From: Caldicellulosiruptor danielii
GTDB lineage: Bacteria; Bacillota; Thermoanaerobacteria; Caldicellulosiruptorales; Caldicellulosiruptoraceae
Direction: 5' to 3'
DNA length: 64,000 bases
Assembly (NCBI RefSeq): GCF_034343125.1
Contig: NZ_CP139957.1
Location: forward strand, 2,758,095-2,822,094
Both the position numbers and the translations under genes were made by a program. This document shows positions 1-9,779 of this stretch, one piece after another. Within the stretch, counting starts at the first letter, position 1; every line of letters begins with the position of its first letter. The notes below the pieces were generated by a model. That model was not told the DNA's origin. It did no database searches and saw nothing but the letters and a program-made list of their open reading frames with translations.

Positions 1-80
1 ACAATGACGAAGAGATAGCAGATATAACAGGTCTTTCACTTGAGAAGATACAAGAGATACGTGCAAGGCTGAGAAATTAA
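1..80 (+). CDS. Rpn-family PD-(D/E)XK nuclease, C-terminal end only (copy 1)
   Basis: The window opens inside a gene whose last 25 codons read NDEEIADITGLSLEKIQE and so on, ending at TAA 78-80. The same closing motif (DEEIAEITELDIEEIKKLR) ends the three complete Rpn proteins at 4433, 10170 and 44599, so this is the tail of a fourth family member whose nuclease domain lies left of the window. The family (recombination-promoting nuclease / YhgA-like putative transposase) is known in E. coli for RecA-independent recombination. A strong terminator follows at once, then the leader of CRISPR array 1. The assignment rests on tail similarity only. Confidence 0.75.
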   Translation, partial: NDEEIADITGLSLEKIQEIRARLRN

Positions 81-101
81 AAAAAGGCTTTTGAAAAAGA
101 A

Positions 102-141
102 AGGGAGCCGACTTTTTTGAAGAGGTTGGCTTCCTTTTTTG
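102..141 (+). terminator. Intrinsic terminator of Rpn copy 1
   Basis: The stem GGAGCCGAC (104-112) pairs with GTTGGCTTCC (125-134) and is followed by a run of T residues. It separates the Rpn tail from the CRISPR leader. Confidence 0.8.
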
Positions 142-188
142 TTTTGCTGCTGCAGGTCAAAAGCGAACAAGAATAAACTGAACATAAA

Positions 189-476
189 TTTTTGAGAATT
201 TATGCAATGATGCTGTATATAGCTTGCAATTTGACCAAAAGTCATATCTGTCGACCTCCGGTAGCAAAATTTTGAGGTTTGATTTGTATTCGGTTTCTGG
301 CTTGAGGTGAGTGGGATTGAACAGGCTTCTGGCAGTACCTGGATAGACGGAAAGGGTTGATAGGTTTTTATAGCTTGATTTTTCTGGCTTTATTTGAGTT
401 TTCCACAGATGTTTTGAAATAAAAACATTGACATGGGTGTATAAAGTTGATATAATAAAATCAAGCTTTTGAACGT
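189..476 (+). promoter_or_regulatory. CRISPR leader 1 with consensus promoter
   Basis: About 290 bp of non-coding sequence immediately before the first repeat. It is closely similar to 5740-6026 and 9780-10055, sharing blocks such as GACCAAAAGTCATATCTGTC, AAAATTTTGAGGTTTGATTT and CTGGCAG. It ends in a perfect sigma-A promoter: TTGACA at 428-433, a 17-bp spacer, TATAAT at 451-456. The expected start of transcription is about 463, some 14 bp before repeat 1. Promoter polarity and the ATTGAAAC repeat end (the usual crRNA 5' tag) agree that the array is read on the plus strand and that new spacers enter at 477. Confidence 0.85.
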
Positions 477-3400
477 GTTTGTAGCCTTCCCTTTGGGGAT
501 TGAAACTCCTAACAGTATGAAGAATCCTTATACCCAATAGGCGTTTGTAGCCTTCCCTTTGGGGATTGAAACATTGTTAGTTTGACATTAATCCTATTGG
601 CTTTTATTTCGTTTGTAGCCTTCCCTTTGGGGATTGAAACAACATAACGACAAAGGAAGGATTCTTGACTACATCGATGGTTTGTAGCCTTCCCTTTGGG
701 GATTGAAACGTAATCCTGCGTGCCTTCACATTCGTGAATACCTCTCCGGTTTGTAGCCTTCCCTTTGGGGATTGAAACACATAAATTTTAAGTTTGCTGT
801 TTCACCGTTTCTGTGTTTGTAGCCTTCCCTTTGGGGATTGAAACCCAACTTTACTCGTTCCATTTGTTCTTGCACATATTGTGTTTGTAGCCTTCCCTTT
901 GGGGATTGAAACTAAATTTCTTTGCTTCTGGTAATTCTGAACTTAAAATCGTTTGTAGCCTTCCCTTTGGGGATTGAAACACATGCTTGTATAACTGCTG
1001 GACCTATCTTTCCATCCTGTTTGTAGCCTTCCCTTTGGGGATTGAAACCCTTAAATTGAACATCAAACTCCAACTTGGTCATCCCTGTTTGTAGCCTTCC
1101 CTTTGGGGATTGAAACTTATTAACCCAACCATAAATATTACCAAAAACAAACGTTTGTAGCCTTCCCTTTGGGGATTGAAACAAAAGTAATGTCTTGTAT
1201 TAAAAAAGAATTAATGCAGTTTGTAGCCTTCCCTTTGGGGATTGAAACGCCAATTTTTGCACCATTGGGGATAGGGCATCCCCAAGTTTGTAGCCTTCCC
1301 TTTGGGGATTGAAACAAGCCTAACTTATACGTCGTCCACTCATCGACAGGTAGGTTTGTAGCCTTCCCTTTGGGGATTGAAACATTTTTGTATAATGTGC
1401 ATTTTACAGTATAATCAAAAGTTTGTAGCCTTCCCTTTGGGGATTGAAACATACAATTCATATTCAGCTCCGTATTTTGTCATAAGAAGTTTGTAGCCTT
1501 CCCTTTGGGGATTGAAACCCTTTTATGCTTTCTCCTTTCTCTCTAAACTAACTTGTTTGTAGCCTTCCCTTTGGGGATTGAAACGCAACAGGAGTTATTG
1601 CTGGTGCTATTGCAACTGCTGTTTGTAGCCTTCCCTTTGGGGATTGAAACTGATAAGTTAGACAGAGATGTTTCAGAAATGAAGAAGTTTGTAGCCTTCC
1701 CTTTGGGGATTGAAACTCTATAACATAGCCCATTCCCATTTCATTCATAGAATTGTTTGTAGCCTTCCCTTTGGGGATTGAAACTCGTAACCCATACCAT
1801 ACTAATATCGCAGATAACCAAAGTTTGTAGCCTTCCCTTTGGGGATTGAAACGGTATACTCAAGTCAGGTGGAGTTATCCTATCCCCAGGTTTGTAGCCT
1901 TCCCTTTGGGGATTGAAACATTTCAGTCTCTGACATAGCTTCTGATGTTGTTACTGTTTGTAGCCTTCCCTTTGGGGATTGAAACAAATATTTTATTTTG
2001 CAACAAAAAAAAAGAGCAAGGGTTTGTAGCCTTCCCTTTGGGGATTGAAACTGTTTTTAACAAAACATTAAAAACCCTAAATGCTATAGGTTTGTAGCCT
2101 TCCCTTTGGGGATTGAAACATTTTCTCCTCACCTGTTTCCAAAGATTTGAGCCTGCTTGTTTGTAGCCTTCCCTTTGGGGATTGAAACTGAACAAGGGCA
2201 GTATCTTTAATTTCATCAAATAAATAGTTTGTAGCCTTCCCTTTGGGGATTGAAACGGTTCTGCATTATTGAAGTTTTGACGGGCCAGCTGCAAGTTTGT
2301 AGCCTTCCCTTTGGGGATTGAAACTGCAAGATTTTTTCTTCGTTCTGGTAACTTGTTAAGATGGTTTGTAGCCTTCCCTTTGGGGATTGAAACATATATT
2401 TTGCTATTCTTAACAACCATCGTAACCCAGTTTGTAGCCTTCCCTTTGGGGATTGAAACATGCTTTTATCTTCTGAATCAATGTTGGAGAATTGTTTGTT
2501 TGTAGCCTTCCCTTTGGGGATTGAAACCCATTACTTGCTTTTTGTGCAGATAAAATACCATGTGTTTGTAGCCTTCCCTTTGGGGATTGAAACTTTACAC
2601 AGATTTTCCCGGAAAGAATTTGGTTCCCAAGTTTGTAGCCTTCCCTTTGGGGATTGAAACTAATTAAACCATACGCTTTCTGTTCTCTGTTGATATGTTT
2701 GTAGCCTTCCCTTTGGGGATTGAAACTTTAATATTTGCAGCAAGTATTTTTCAAACGTCATATGTTTGTAGCCTTCCCTTTGGGGATTGAAACCTTTTGC
2801 TTTTTCCCATGCATTGCAAGCATAATAAAATGTTTGTAGCCTTCCCTTTGGGGATTGAAACACCGCTATTTGTATTACAATATTCTATGAATTCTATGTT
2901 TGTAGCCTTCCCTTTGGGGATTGAAACATACATTCTCTCTTCTTCTGTAACATCTCTGCGTTTGTAGCCTTCCCTTTGGGGATTGAAACCCATTATGCTG
3001 CCTGTCCATGTGTAGCAAACCACCCGTTTGTAGCCTTCCCTTTGGGGATTGAAACTACACTCCATCCCGCCATGTCATATAAGTAAATTCTGGTTTGTAG
3101 CCTTCCCTTTGGGGATTGAAACGTATGATGTTTAGGTATTGCCGGCAAAATAGTTCACGTTTGTAGCCTTCCCTTTGGGGATTGAAACCCTGCAAGTGCA
3201 ACGTCACCCAGTGCAAGAACCCATGTTTGTAGCCTTCCCTTTGGGGATTGAAACTTAAGTCTCCTCGTTTTAGCCCTCTGAATAAAATATGTTTGTAGCC
3301 TTCCCTTTGGGGATTGAAACACCAGATTCACTATACAAAGGAGCAATTGACATACAGTTAGTAGCCTTCCCTTTGGGGATTGAAACGTATTATTAAACAC

Positions 3401-4310
3401 ATTGTTATTTCCTGTCTTTGTTAGTAGCCTTCCCTTTGGGGATTGAAACTCCTGTTACAACACCATGGTTAACAGCAGCTGCATCGGTTAGTAGCCTTCC
3501 CTTTGGGGATTGAAACGGAAAATAATTATCGAAGCCAATGGCGATTACAAAGTTAGTAGCCTTCCCTTTGGGGATTGAAACTTGCATATGCGCTGTCTGG
3601 AATCTTATTATTTGTCAGTTAGTAGCCTTCCCTTTGGGGATTGAAACTAGCTTCCCCAACTCAGTTGTTGTGATTCTTTCAAGGTTAGTAGCCTTCCCTT
3701 TGGGGATTGAAACACTTCCTCTTGCAGGTTAGGAAATTTGATAGCATCCTCGTTAGTAGCCTTCCCTTTGGGGATTGAAACTAGTTTTTGTAAAACCTAT
3801 ATACTGTCTCAGCTAAGTTAGTAGCCTTCCCTTTGGGGATTGAAACTAGTTTTTGTAAAACCTATATACTGTCTCAGCTAAGTTAGTAGCCTTCCCTTTG
3901 GGGATTGAAACATAAAATAAACATTTACATATAAGGTATTAAATTCTGGTTAGTAGCCTTCCCTTTGGGGATTGAAACACAAACAGCAACAAGAGTGGAT
4001 TATTAACAATCACAGTTAGTAGCCTTCCCTTTGGGGATTGAAACAGATAGTGCGTAAAATCAAAAAATATAAAAATCTGCTTGTTAGTAGCCTTCCCTTT
4101 GGGGATTGAAACGCATATGATGCTGCCGTTAAAAAAGCTCCTGTTATAGTTAGTAGCCTTCCCTTTGGGGATTGAAACCCTCATAATTCATTACATATTC
4201 TATAACATAATCTTGTTAGTAGCCTTCCCTTTGGGGATTGAAAGCATTGATGCTGGCCTCCCGGCTGCGCTCGGAACGAAGTTTGTAGCCTACCCTTTGG
4301 GGATTGAAAC
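477..4310 (+). CRISPR. CRISPR array 1: 58 repeats, 57 spacers
   Basis: The 30-bp repeats begin GTTTGTAGCCTTCCC and end TTTGGGGATTGAAAC; spacers are about 34-38 bp. I counted 58 repeats (starts 477, 543, 611 ... 4215, 4281). Repeats 1-43 begin GTTTG. Repeats 44-57 (from 3357) all begin GTTAG. Repeat 57 ends in AAAG, and repeat 58 (4281-4310) returns to GTTTG with CCTACCC in place of CCTTCCC. Two neighbouring 35-bp spacers (3782-3816 and 3847-3881) are identical. Degenerate repeats lie at the downstream end, as expected for the old end. The ATTGAAAC ending is typical of type I-B or III systems. No cas gene is present in the window, so processing and interference proteins must be encoded elsewhere. 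Short open frames across the array are translations of repeats and are not genes. Confidence 0.99.
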
Positions 4311-4318
4311 AAGTAGCT

Positions 4319-4350
4319 ACCACAGCTAAGGGCTGTGGTTTTTGTTTTTT
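4319..4350 (+). terminator. Terminator at the end of CRISPR array 1
   Basis: ACCACAGC (4319-4326), loop TAAGG, GCTGTGGT (4332-4339), then TTTTTGTTTTTT. It lies 8 bp after the last repeat and would end the pre-crRNA just before the promoter of the next gene. Confidence 0.85.
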
Positions 4351-4355
4351 ACAAG

Positions 4356-4364
4356 TGGTATAAT
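4356..4364 (+). promoter_or_regulatory. Extended -10 promoter of Rpn copy 2
   Basis: TGGTATAAT with no good -35 upstream. The same TGGTATAAT stands before Rpn copy 3 (10119-10127) and copy 4 (44518-44526), so it appears to be a shared promoter type of these genes. Confidence 0.65.
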
Positions 4365-4432
4365 AAAAGTGTAAAGCAAAAAATTTTAAGCTTTTTGTGT
4401 TATGAAAGTTTGCCAAAAAAGGAGAAATTCCA

Positions 4433-5386
4433 ATGCGCGATAGCCTTCCACCACAAGAACATGATTCAACTTTCAAGTTTTTGTTTGAACACCCTAAGGA
4501 TATTCTTTTCCTTATCAAGGATGTGATTGGCTACAGCTGGGCAAAAGACATCCAAGAAGATTCAATTGAGCTTGCAGACAAAGAGTTTGTCGGTGAAGAT
4601 TTTCTACAAAGAAGAGCAGATGTTGTAGCAAAAGCAAAACTAAAAGACAGGGAAGTGTACTTTTACATTATCATTGAGAACCAGTCAACTGTTGCAAAAG
4701 ACATGCCAGAAAGACTTCTGCGATACATGATACTACTGTGGGCAAAGAAGATAAGAGAAGGGGTAGAAAAACTTCCAGCAATTATTCCCATAGTGACATA
4801 CAATGGGCTTGAAAAAGAATGGGATGTTGAACAGGAGATAATCAGTGAATTTGATATTTTCAAGAATGATATATTCAGGTATGCACTTGTAAACATCTCA
4901 AAGTTAGATGCAAAAGCTTTCTTGTGTGAAGAAGATGATGTGTTGAGCCCAGTAGTGTTTTACTTGGAGCAGGTAAGGGATGATACAGAAGAGCTTGCAA
5001 GAAGGTTAAAAGAAGTAGAACCGCAGCTGAGAAGATTTAGCAGCACCAACATAGAAAGATTTTTGATATGGGCAGGCAATGTAATTAGACCAAGGCTTAC
5101 AAAGGAAGACAAAGAGGAGTTTGACAAGCTGATAGAGAGAGTAAAACAGGGGGGAGTGAGTAAGATGGGTGAGTTTGTATCAAATGTTTCAAGACTTCTT
5201 GATGAAGCACAAATGAAAAAATTCAATGAAGGCAAAATTGTAGGAAAAATTGAGGGCAAAATTGAAGGGAAAGAAGAGGTAGCAAGGAAACTGATAAAGA
5301 GAGGATTTAGCGATGAAGATATTGCAGAGCTTACAGAATTGGATATAGAAAGAATAAAAAAGCTGAGGAAAGAATTGATTAATTAA
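4433..5386 (+). CDS. Rpn-family recombination-promoting nuclease / putative transposase (copy 2)
   Basis: A 317-residue protein. The N-terminal half has the PD-(D/E)XK nuclease pattern of the Rpn/YhgA family: an HD-TFK-LFE start, Asp63 in the RRADVVAKAKLKD strand, then Glu82-x-Gln84 in IIIENQST, followed by the family blocks RLLRYMILLW, IIPIVTYNG and SPVVFYLEQVRDD. The C-terminal third has a short Gly-Lys repeat (GKIVGKIEGKIEGKEE) and the conserved closing motif FSDEDIAELTELDIERIKKLR. The ATG has a GGAG ribosome site about 9 bp upstream. Family members in E. coli are DNA endonucleases that stimulate recombination; there is no terminal inverted repeat here that would make it a classic insertion sequence. 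It sits directly between CRISPR array 1 and the leader of array 2. Confidence 0.85.
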   Translation: MRDSLPPQEHDSTFKFLFEHPKDILFLIKDVIGYSWAKDIQEDSIELADKEFVGEDFLQRRADVVAKAKLKDREVYFYIIIENQSTVAKDMPERLLRYMILLWAKKIREGVEKLPAIIPIVTYNGLEKEWDVEQEIISEFDIFKNDIFRYALVNISKLDAKAFLCEEDDVLSPVVFYLEQVRDDTEELARRLKEVEPQLRRFSSTNIERFLIWAGNVIRPRLTKEDKEEFDKLIERVKQGGVSKMGEFVSNVSRLLDEAQMKKFNEGKIVGKIEGKIEGKEEVARKLIKRGFSDEDIAELTELDIERIKKLRKELIN

Positions 5387-5445
5387 TGGCAAGAAAATTT
5401 AACGAAGGAATTCAACAAGGAATCCAAATGAAGAGGCAGGGTTAA
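5386..5445 (+). pseudogene. Short duplicated Rpn C-terminal fragment
   Basis: After the stop of Rpn copy 2, an overlapping TAATG opens 19 codons reading ARKFNEGIQQGIQMKRQG. This resembles the Gln-Gly repeat region of copies 3 and 4 (FNLGLQQGLQQG and FNKGIELGIQQGIQQG) rather than the Gly-Lys repeat of copy 2. It looks like the scar of a C-terminal exchange with, or deletion within, another family member. No independent function is implied. Confidence 0.55.
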
Positions 5446-5466
5446 AAGCCCTGCTTGTTGTTTTAA
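5436..5466 (+). terminator. Intrinsic terminator of Rpn copy 2
   Basis: GCAGGG (5436-5441), loop TTAAAA, GCCCTGC (5448-5454), then TTGTTGTTTT. Confidence 0.8.
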
Positions 5467-5624
5467 AACAAAAGAGCCTGCATTTTAAACAAAATGAGAA
5501 GTTAATTTAGTGTTTTATCCCTAAAGCCTAATCCACACTTGTTGCAGATATTATCTGTAAGAAAAAAATTTCTTGAGGGAAGTGGTGTTTTGTAAGCTAA
5601 TTGTTTCATTTTGCCCTAAAGTCA

Positions 5625-5725
5625 TATTATTTTGACCAAAGGCGCAGAAATTTTAAGTTTTGATTAGTCTGCATTTTCAGTTTTGTGATATGTGAGCTTA
5701 CCTGATGTTCTGGCAGCAAGATACA
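5625..5725 (+). repeat. Probable decayed CRISPR leader copy
   Basis: TTTTGACCAAAGG, GCAGAAATTTTAAGTTTTGAT and GTTCTGGCAGCA occur in the same order as the leader blocks TTTGACCAAAAG, GCAAAATTTTGAGGTTTGAT and CTTCTGGCAG, but with many differences and no repeat after it. It lies immediately upstream of the intact leader 2. The call is by eye and tentative. Confidence 0.4.
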
Positions 5726-5739
5726 CAAAAGAATTTTGC

Positions 5740-6026
5740 TTTTGAGAATTTATGCAATGAAATTGTATAAAGTCTACAATTTAACCAAAAGTCATATCTG
5801 TCGACCTGCGGTAGCAAAATTTTGAGGTTTGATTTGTATACGATTTCATATTTGCGGCGAGTGGGATTGCATGGTTTTCTGGCAGCAGCAGGATAGACGG
5901 AAGAGTTTAAGAGGCTTTAATCCTTTGATTTTTCTGGACTCTTTTGAGTTTTCCACAGATGTTTTGAAATAAAAACATTGACATGGGTGTATAAAGTTGA
6001 TATAATAAAACTAAGCTTTCGGACGT
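5740..6026 (+). promoter_or_regulatory. CRISPR leader 2 with consensus promoter
   Basis: Closely similar to leader 1 along its length and ending in the same promoter: TTGACA at 5978-5983, a 17-bp spacer, TATAAT at 6001-6006. The first repeat starts at 6027, exactly as far from the -10 as in array 1. Confidence 0.85.
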
Positions 6027-6690
6027 GTTTGTAGCCTGCCCTTTGGGGATTGAAACAGCTATTTAAATAGTTCAATAGTTGTTGCTCAGCAGAGTTTGTA
6101 GCCTGCCCTTTGGGGATTGAAACAATAGTTTTGCTATACAACTTTTACACCTCCTGCAGTTTGTAGCCTGCCCTTTGGGGATTGAAACCCTAATACATCG
6201 TTAAAAGCCTCTCTGTCAATTTTTGTTTGTAGCCTGCCCTTTGGGGATTGAAACCCTTCGGGGTTAATTATAAATCAAAACTTAGAAGGAGTTTGTAGCC
6301 TGCCCTTTGGGGATTGAAACAGGAAAGGATGGAGAATAAAGATAGTGTGATTGAGGTAGTTTGTAGCCTGCCCTTTGGGGATTGAAAACAACGTATTGGC
6401 TTTGACGTCACAAAAGCTTCTCTCTTGTTTGTAGCCTTCCCTTTGGGGATTGAAACTTATTCCAGATACTAATGTTAAAATCTGTGCTATGTCTGTTTGT
6501 ATCCTTCCCTTTAACGATTGTAATACAAGATTCATTCCTTGCTATGATTTCCTCCAGGGTTTGTAGCCTGCTCTTTGGGAACTGAGATGGAAGAGGTTGT
6601 AACCTTCTTGTTGTGAATTGAAACAGTATCAAAATTTGTGCTTTGTTGCCAAGGCAGTAGTTTTTGCCCTTCCCCGTTGGCGGTTAAAAT
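6027..6690 (+). CRISPR. CRISPR array 2: about 11 repeats, decaying at the 3' end
   Basis: Repeats start at 6027, 6094, 6159, 6225, 6291, 6359 and 6427, then in degenerate form at 6495, 6559, 6595 and 6660. The first six carry CCTGCCC instead of the CCTTCCC of array 1, whereas the seventh (6427) has the array 1 form. Repeat 6 has an extra A near its end. The last four have 6-12 changes each, and the gap between the eighth-to-last pair members 6559 and 6595 is shortened to 6 bp, pointing to a deletion inside a spacer. The gradient from perfect leader-proximal to ruined distal repeats is strong. Confidence 0.93.
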
Positions 6691-7558
6691 GCAAGCGTAT
6701 TTTCAACTTTATCTTGCGGTATATTCCTGTGCTGATCATAAGAGTGGCACATCCCTAATTTAACTTCTTGGATATAATTTTTATAACCTGTGCCAGAGAT
6801 AATATTCTTTCTCTTTAGATTCGCATAAAAATTGACCTTTCAAAAAATGATGAATATGCATTAAAATTTTTTCTCTGCGCTTTGCAGCAGTAAAATAAGG
6901 GGGAAATATAAACTTGCAGCGAAATTCATTTCTTGAAAAGTTTTCAACATAAGATACCGCCAGTATGTACTCCAAGAAGAAGGATTAAATTTGTGGTGGG
7001 ATTTCAGAATGCCAACTGAGGACGATTATTTTACACTATTTGAGTTATTCAGCGTTCTTAAGCGTTCTCGAATTGTCTTTAAATCTCTGATGGCTGCAAA
7101 AAGATACTTTAAAATAATTTTTACTAAAGGCATATACTTGGCAATTAGTTTTCAATCCTATTAGTTACAGAAAACCCGGAAATTCCTGTTGGAATAAACC
7201 AACCGACTGACTGACGGACGGAAATAATTGTATATAACAGCATAGAGCGGTATGTTGAAGAGTTTGGTTCACTTGTTGTTATTAGTGGAGTGGACATGAA
7301 TAAAATAAGACCAATAGTTGAAAATTTTGGAATCAACTGGAGAAAAAATATCTAAAATTAAGAAAAAATAGATTCAAAAATTTATAAATGAAATAAAAGA
7401 TGAGAATTTAGAAGAAAAGATGGGAAATATTTGTTGATGCTTAAAATCGATAAACTTGTTATTTTCTATTTATTCTATTTTGCATATAATCTTAAAATTT
7501 TTGTAATATCATAAAACAAAAAAGCTGCAAACAAAAGATGCAACAAAATTTTTGTATT
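6691..7558. other. Gene-poor stretch with two broken coding remnants
   Basis: No intact gene is supported here. On the plus strand 6937-7164 is open and reads protein-like (for example RQYVLQEEGLNLWWDFRM), and 7215-7355 reads ERYVEEFGSLVVISG, then NKIRPIVENFGINW, before a stop. Neither has a start codon or ribosome site and I do not recognise the family. Between them is a small 4-bp-step repeat, AACCAACCGACTGACTGACG (7197-7216). The rest is AT-rich with nothing recognisable. Confidence 0.45.
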
Positions 7559-8650
7559 TTAAGCTCTTTGGATAATTTCTTTGATGTATTCTATAATCCT
7601 TTTCTCAATCCAGCCTTCAGAATTTTCTTCTCTTGAACAGCCTTCATCAAAGCTGCAAAAGCTGAGCTGCCCGGATTTGAAATTGTCTTCGTTTATGTCC
7701 CTGACAGCCTCTTTCTCAAGCTTTTTTGAGCTTTTAACTTTCTTTGTTCTTATCTCATCTTTTTCAAGGTCAAGAAAACTGCACAGAAGTGGAGAGTTTA
7801 TATCATACTTCTGTATATTTTTGATAACTGAACTTCTGCTGAAATTTGCATAGCAGTAGGTACAAAAGTGTTTGCATGTGTTATAAATCCCAAGGTCTAT
7901 GCTCTGAACACATCCGCACGCTTTTCTTTGATTGTTGTCTTTCATGTACTCTATGTTATCATCAAAACCTTTATCTTTTCTAAGTTCCTTTATAAACTCG
8001 CCATCAATACAGTGGGCTTTTTTCAGCCCCAGCTGTTCAACTGGTACATCTTCTGCACAGGTCTCAATGCTGAGGTTATATTTTTTCCCAATACTGCCTA
8101 TCGCAGCAAAAAGATTGTAAAGTTCTTCTGCCGAAAGATTCTTAGCATTTATTTTGTTCAGCTCGCCTTCTGCCTTGCTGTAAAAATCAACATAGCTTAC
8201 TATGCACTTTTGAGTGTAAGGTGAAAGCCTTTCGCAAAGTTCTTCAAATTTTTCTTTATGGTAGCCAAACGACATTCTGTTGGTAACAATTATAGGGTCA
8301 TAACGCCAGATTACTCTTTTTTTGCCAATCATGCTTGAAAGTTCTTGAAAAGTTTGTATAACTTCATCTTTTGATGGGATATTTGGTTCTATATCTTGGC
8401 CATAAGGTGTAACTGTAAATTGAAAGTAGTAAACATACTCTTCAAAATATCTCAGCTTATCAATAAATTTTCTGGGATTTTTTGTCCAGAAGACTATCGC
8501 ATCAACATCCTCGGGCAAAAGCGACACTGCAAAAACCTGAGTTGGTCTCATTGGATTTCTATACATTGCAAATCCTTCTTTTATTCTGTTTATAAACCAA
8601 TCACCATAAAGTGCTGGAATATCTGTTCTTCTGCTCGCACTTATAATCAT
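7559..8650 (-). CDS. DUF1848 family protein (radical-SAM-like cysteine cluster)
   Basis: A 363-residue protein if started at ATG 8650, which gives the family's usual N-terminus MIISASRRTDIPALYGDWF and has GGGAG 12 bp upstream; an in-frame ATG at 8692 would add 14 residues. Recognisable blocks are VFWTKNPRKF, FQFTVTPYG and VIWRYDPI. Near residue 270 is CGCVQSIDLG followed by NTCKHFCTYCYAN, a CxxxCxxC arrangement like the iron-sulfur site of radical SAM proteins. The function of the family is not established. It lies between CRISPR array 2 and the broken methyltransferase gene, transcribed leftward. Confidence 0.85.
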   Translation of the reverse strand: MIISASRRTDIPALYGDWFINRIKEGFAMYRNPMRPTQVFAVSLLPEDVDAIVFWTKNPRKFIDKLRYFEEYVYYFQFTVTPYGQDIEPNIPSKDEVIQTFQELSSMIGKKRVIWRYDPIIVTNRMSFGYHKEKFEELCERLSPYTQKCIVSYVDFYSKAEGELNKINAKNLSAEELYNLFAAIGSIGKKYNLSIETCAEDVPVEQLGLKKAHCIDGEFIKELRKDKGFDDNIEYMKDNNQRKACGCVQSIDLGIYNTCKHFCTYCYANFSRSSVIKNIQKYDINSPLLCSFLDLEKDEIRTKKVKSSKKLEKEAVRDINEDNFKSGQLSFCSFDEGCSREENSEGWIEKRIIEYIKEIIQRA

Positions 8651-8669
8651 CTTACTATCAACTCCCGTT

Positions 8670-9550
8670 TTAAAATAAAGGTATATTCTCATTTTTAATC
8701 AGCACAAACTGCGCACTTCGATACTCAGTCCGCATCTCAAAATGGCCCAGTAAATCTTCTGGTACATTTTCTATGTCAACACTGCACTTGGAATAAGCTC
8801 CACCAAACTTAAGGCTCGAGTCATCTTTGTAAGGAAAATAATATTTGAATACTTTTTCATTGTGGTTATACCAAAATTTTTGAGCCAAATATACTCAAGG
8901 ATATCCCTATACCTTTAACTTCATCAGGATGTCTCATAGCATAACTTTGTGTAACGTTCGTATCGTTGAAAATTATCATAGTAGATTTGGGCAATATCTC
9001 AAAGGCTCTTTCAACAAACTTCTCTGCAAATTACTTTACATAATCAACATGATAGTATTTTACAATATCTGAAATAACATACTGAAATGTAATTATATTA
9101 GGCTTTTCATTCTTTATAATCTCTTCTATTTTTTGGTATTCATTGAGTACATCTAAGTATGTTATTTTCACCTTTGAAAAATTGTGCTTCTTCCCATGTT
9201 GTACGATAAAATCATGAATATCCTTCCAAAGAGTGCTCTTTTCAAGACCGTGATACTCAATTCTTTTATCAGGCTTGTACATCCTGAAAAAAGCTTCAAA
9301 TGCAAAAAGGTCTGTGCAAGGTCCGCAGCCAACTGAAAGAATTCTGGGATTATCCGAAATTCTGTGACTAATTTGCTGAAGAAGTACAAAAAGCTCCCCT
9401 GCATACTTGAGTGAGTATCTTCCGCAGTAATAGTATATCATATTCTTGCAGTCATAATCACGAACATTGCCATTGTTCTTCCTTCTGAAGTGAACCTTTG
9501 AAAGACATTTTTCACAGGTGCTTTTTCTTCTTTTCCTCCGCCATCCTCAT
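8670..9550 (-). pseudogene. Broken class I SAM-dependent methyltransferase-like gene
   Basis: Read on the minus strand, the coding sequence contains the nucleotide-binding motif ILSVGCGPCTDLFAFE preceded by a small CxxC segment (TCEKCLSK). It is interrupted three times. There is a probable frameshift in an A-rich run near 9515-9530 after a possible ATG at 9550 or 9544. An in-frame TAA follows DYVK at about 9031, after which the same frame continues FAEKFVERAFEILPKS. A further frameshift near 8880 at AAAAATTTT leads into AQKFWYNHNEKVFKYYF, ending at 8670. Three lesions suggest real decay rather than a read error. The substrate is unknown. Confidence 0.7.
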
Positions 9551-9779
9551 CACGTCATATACAAGCAGGCACATTCTTTTCCACTCCCTTTTGAAAGCCA
9601 CTGCTTGATAGACAAAAATAATTTTAAAAGCTGCTTCTTAAAATTTTGAGCTTAAAAAATCTGTGAAGTTTGCAGAAAAGATAGAATTATAATTGCTTTT
9701 GCTCGTTATGTACGGATAATGATAATATTAGTAAACAAATAGTGTTATTTGGTAGTTGCAAACAACAGATGTAAATATA

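Noticed and set aside
477..4310. Possibility that the array is read from the minus strand
   Set aside because: The ATTGAAAC repeat end, the consensus promoter in the leader and the decay at the right end all indicate plus-strand reading.
36..4518. Many open frames of 60-165 codons across the CRISPR arrays, rich in FQSPKGRLQT or FNPQREGYK
   Set aside because: They are translations of the repeat unit in each frame with random spacer residues; none has a real gene structure.
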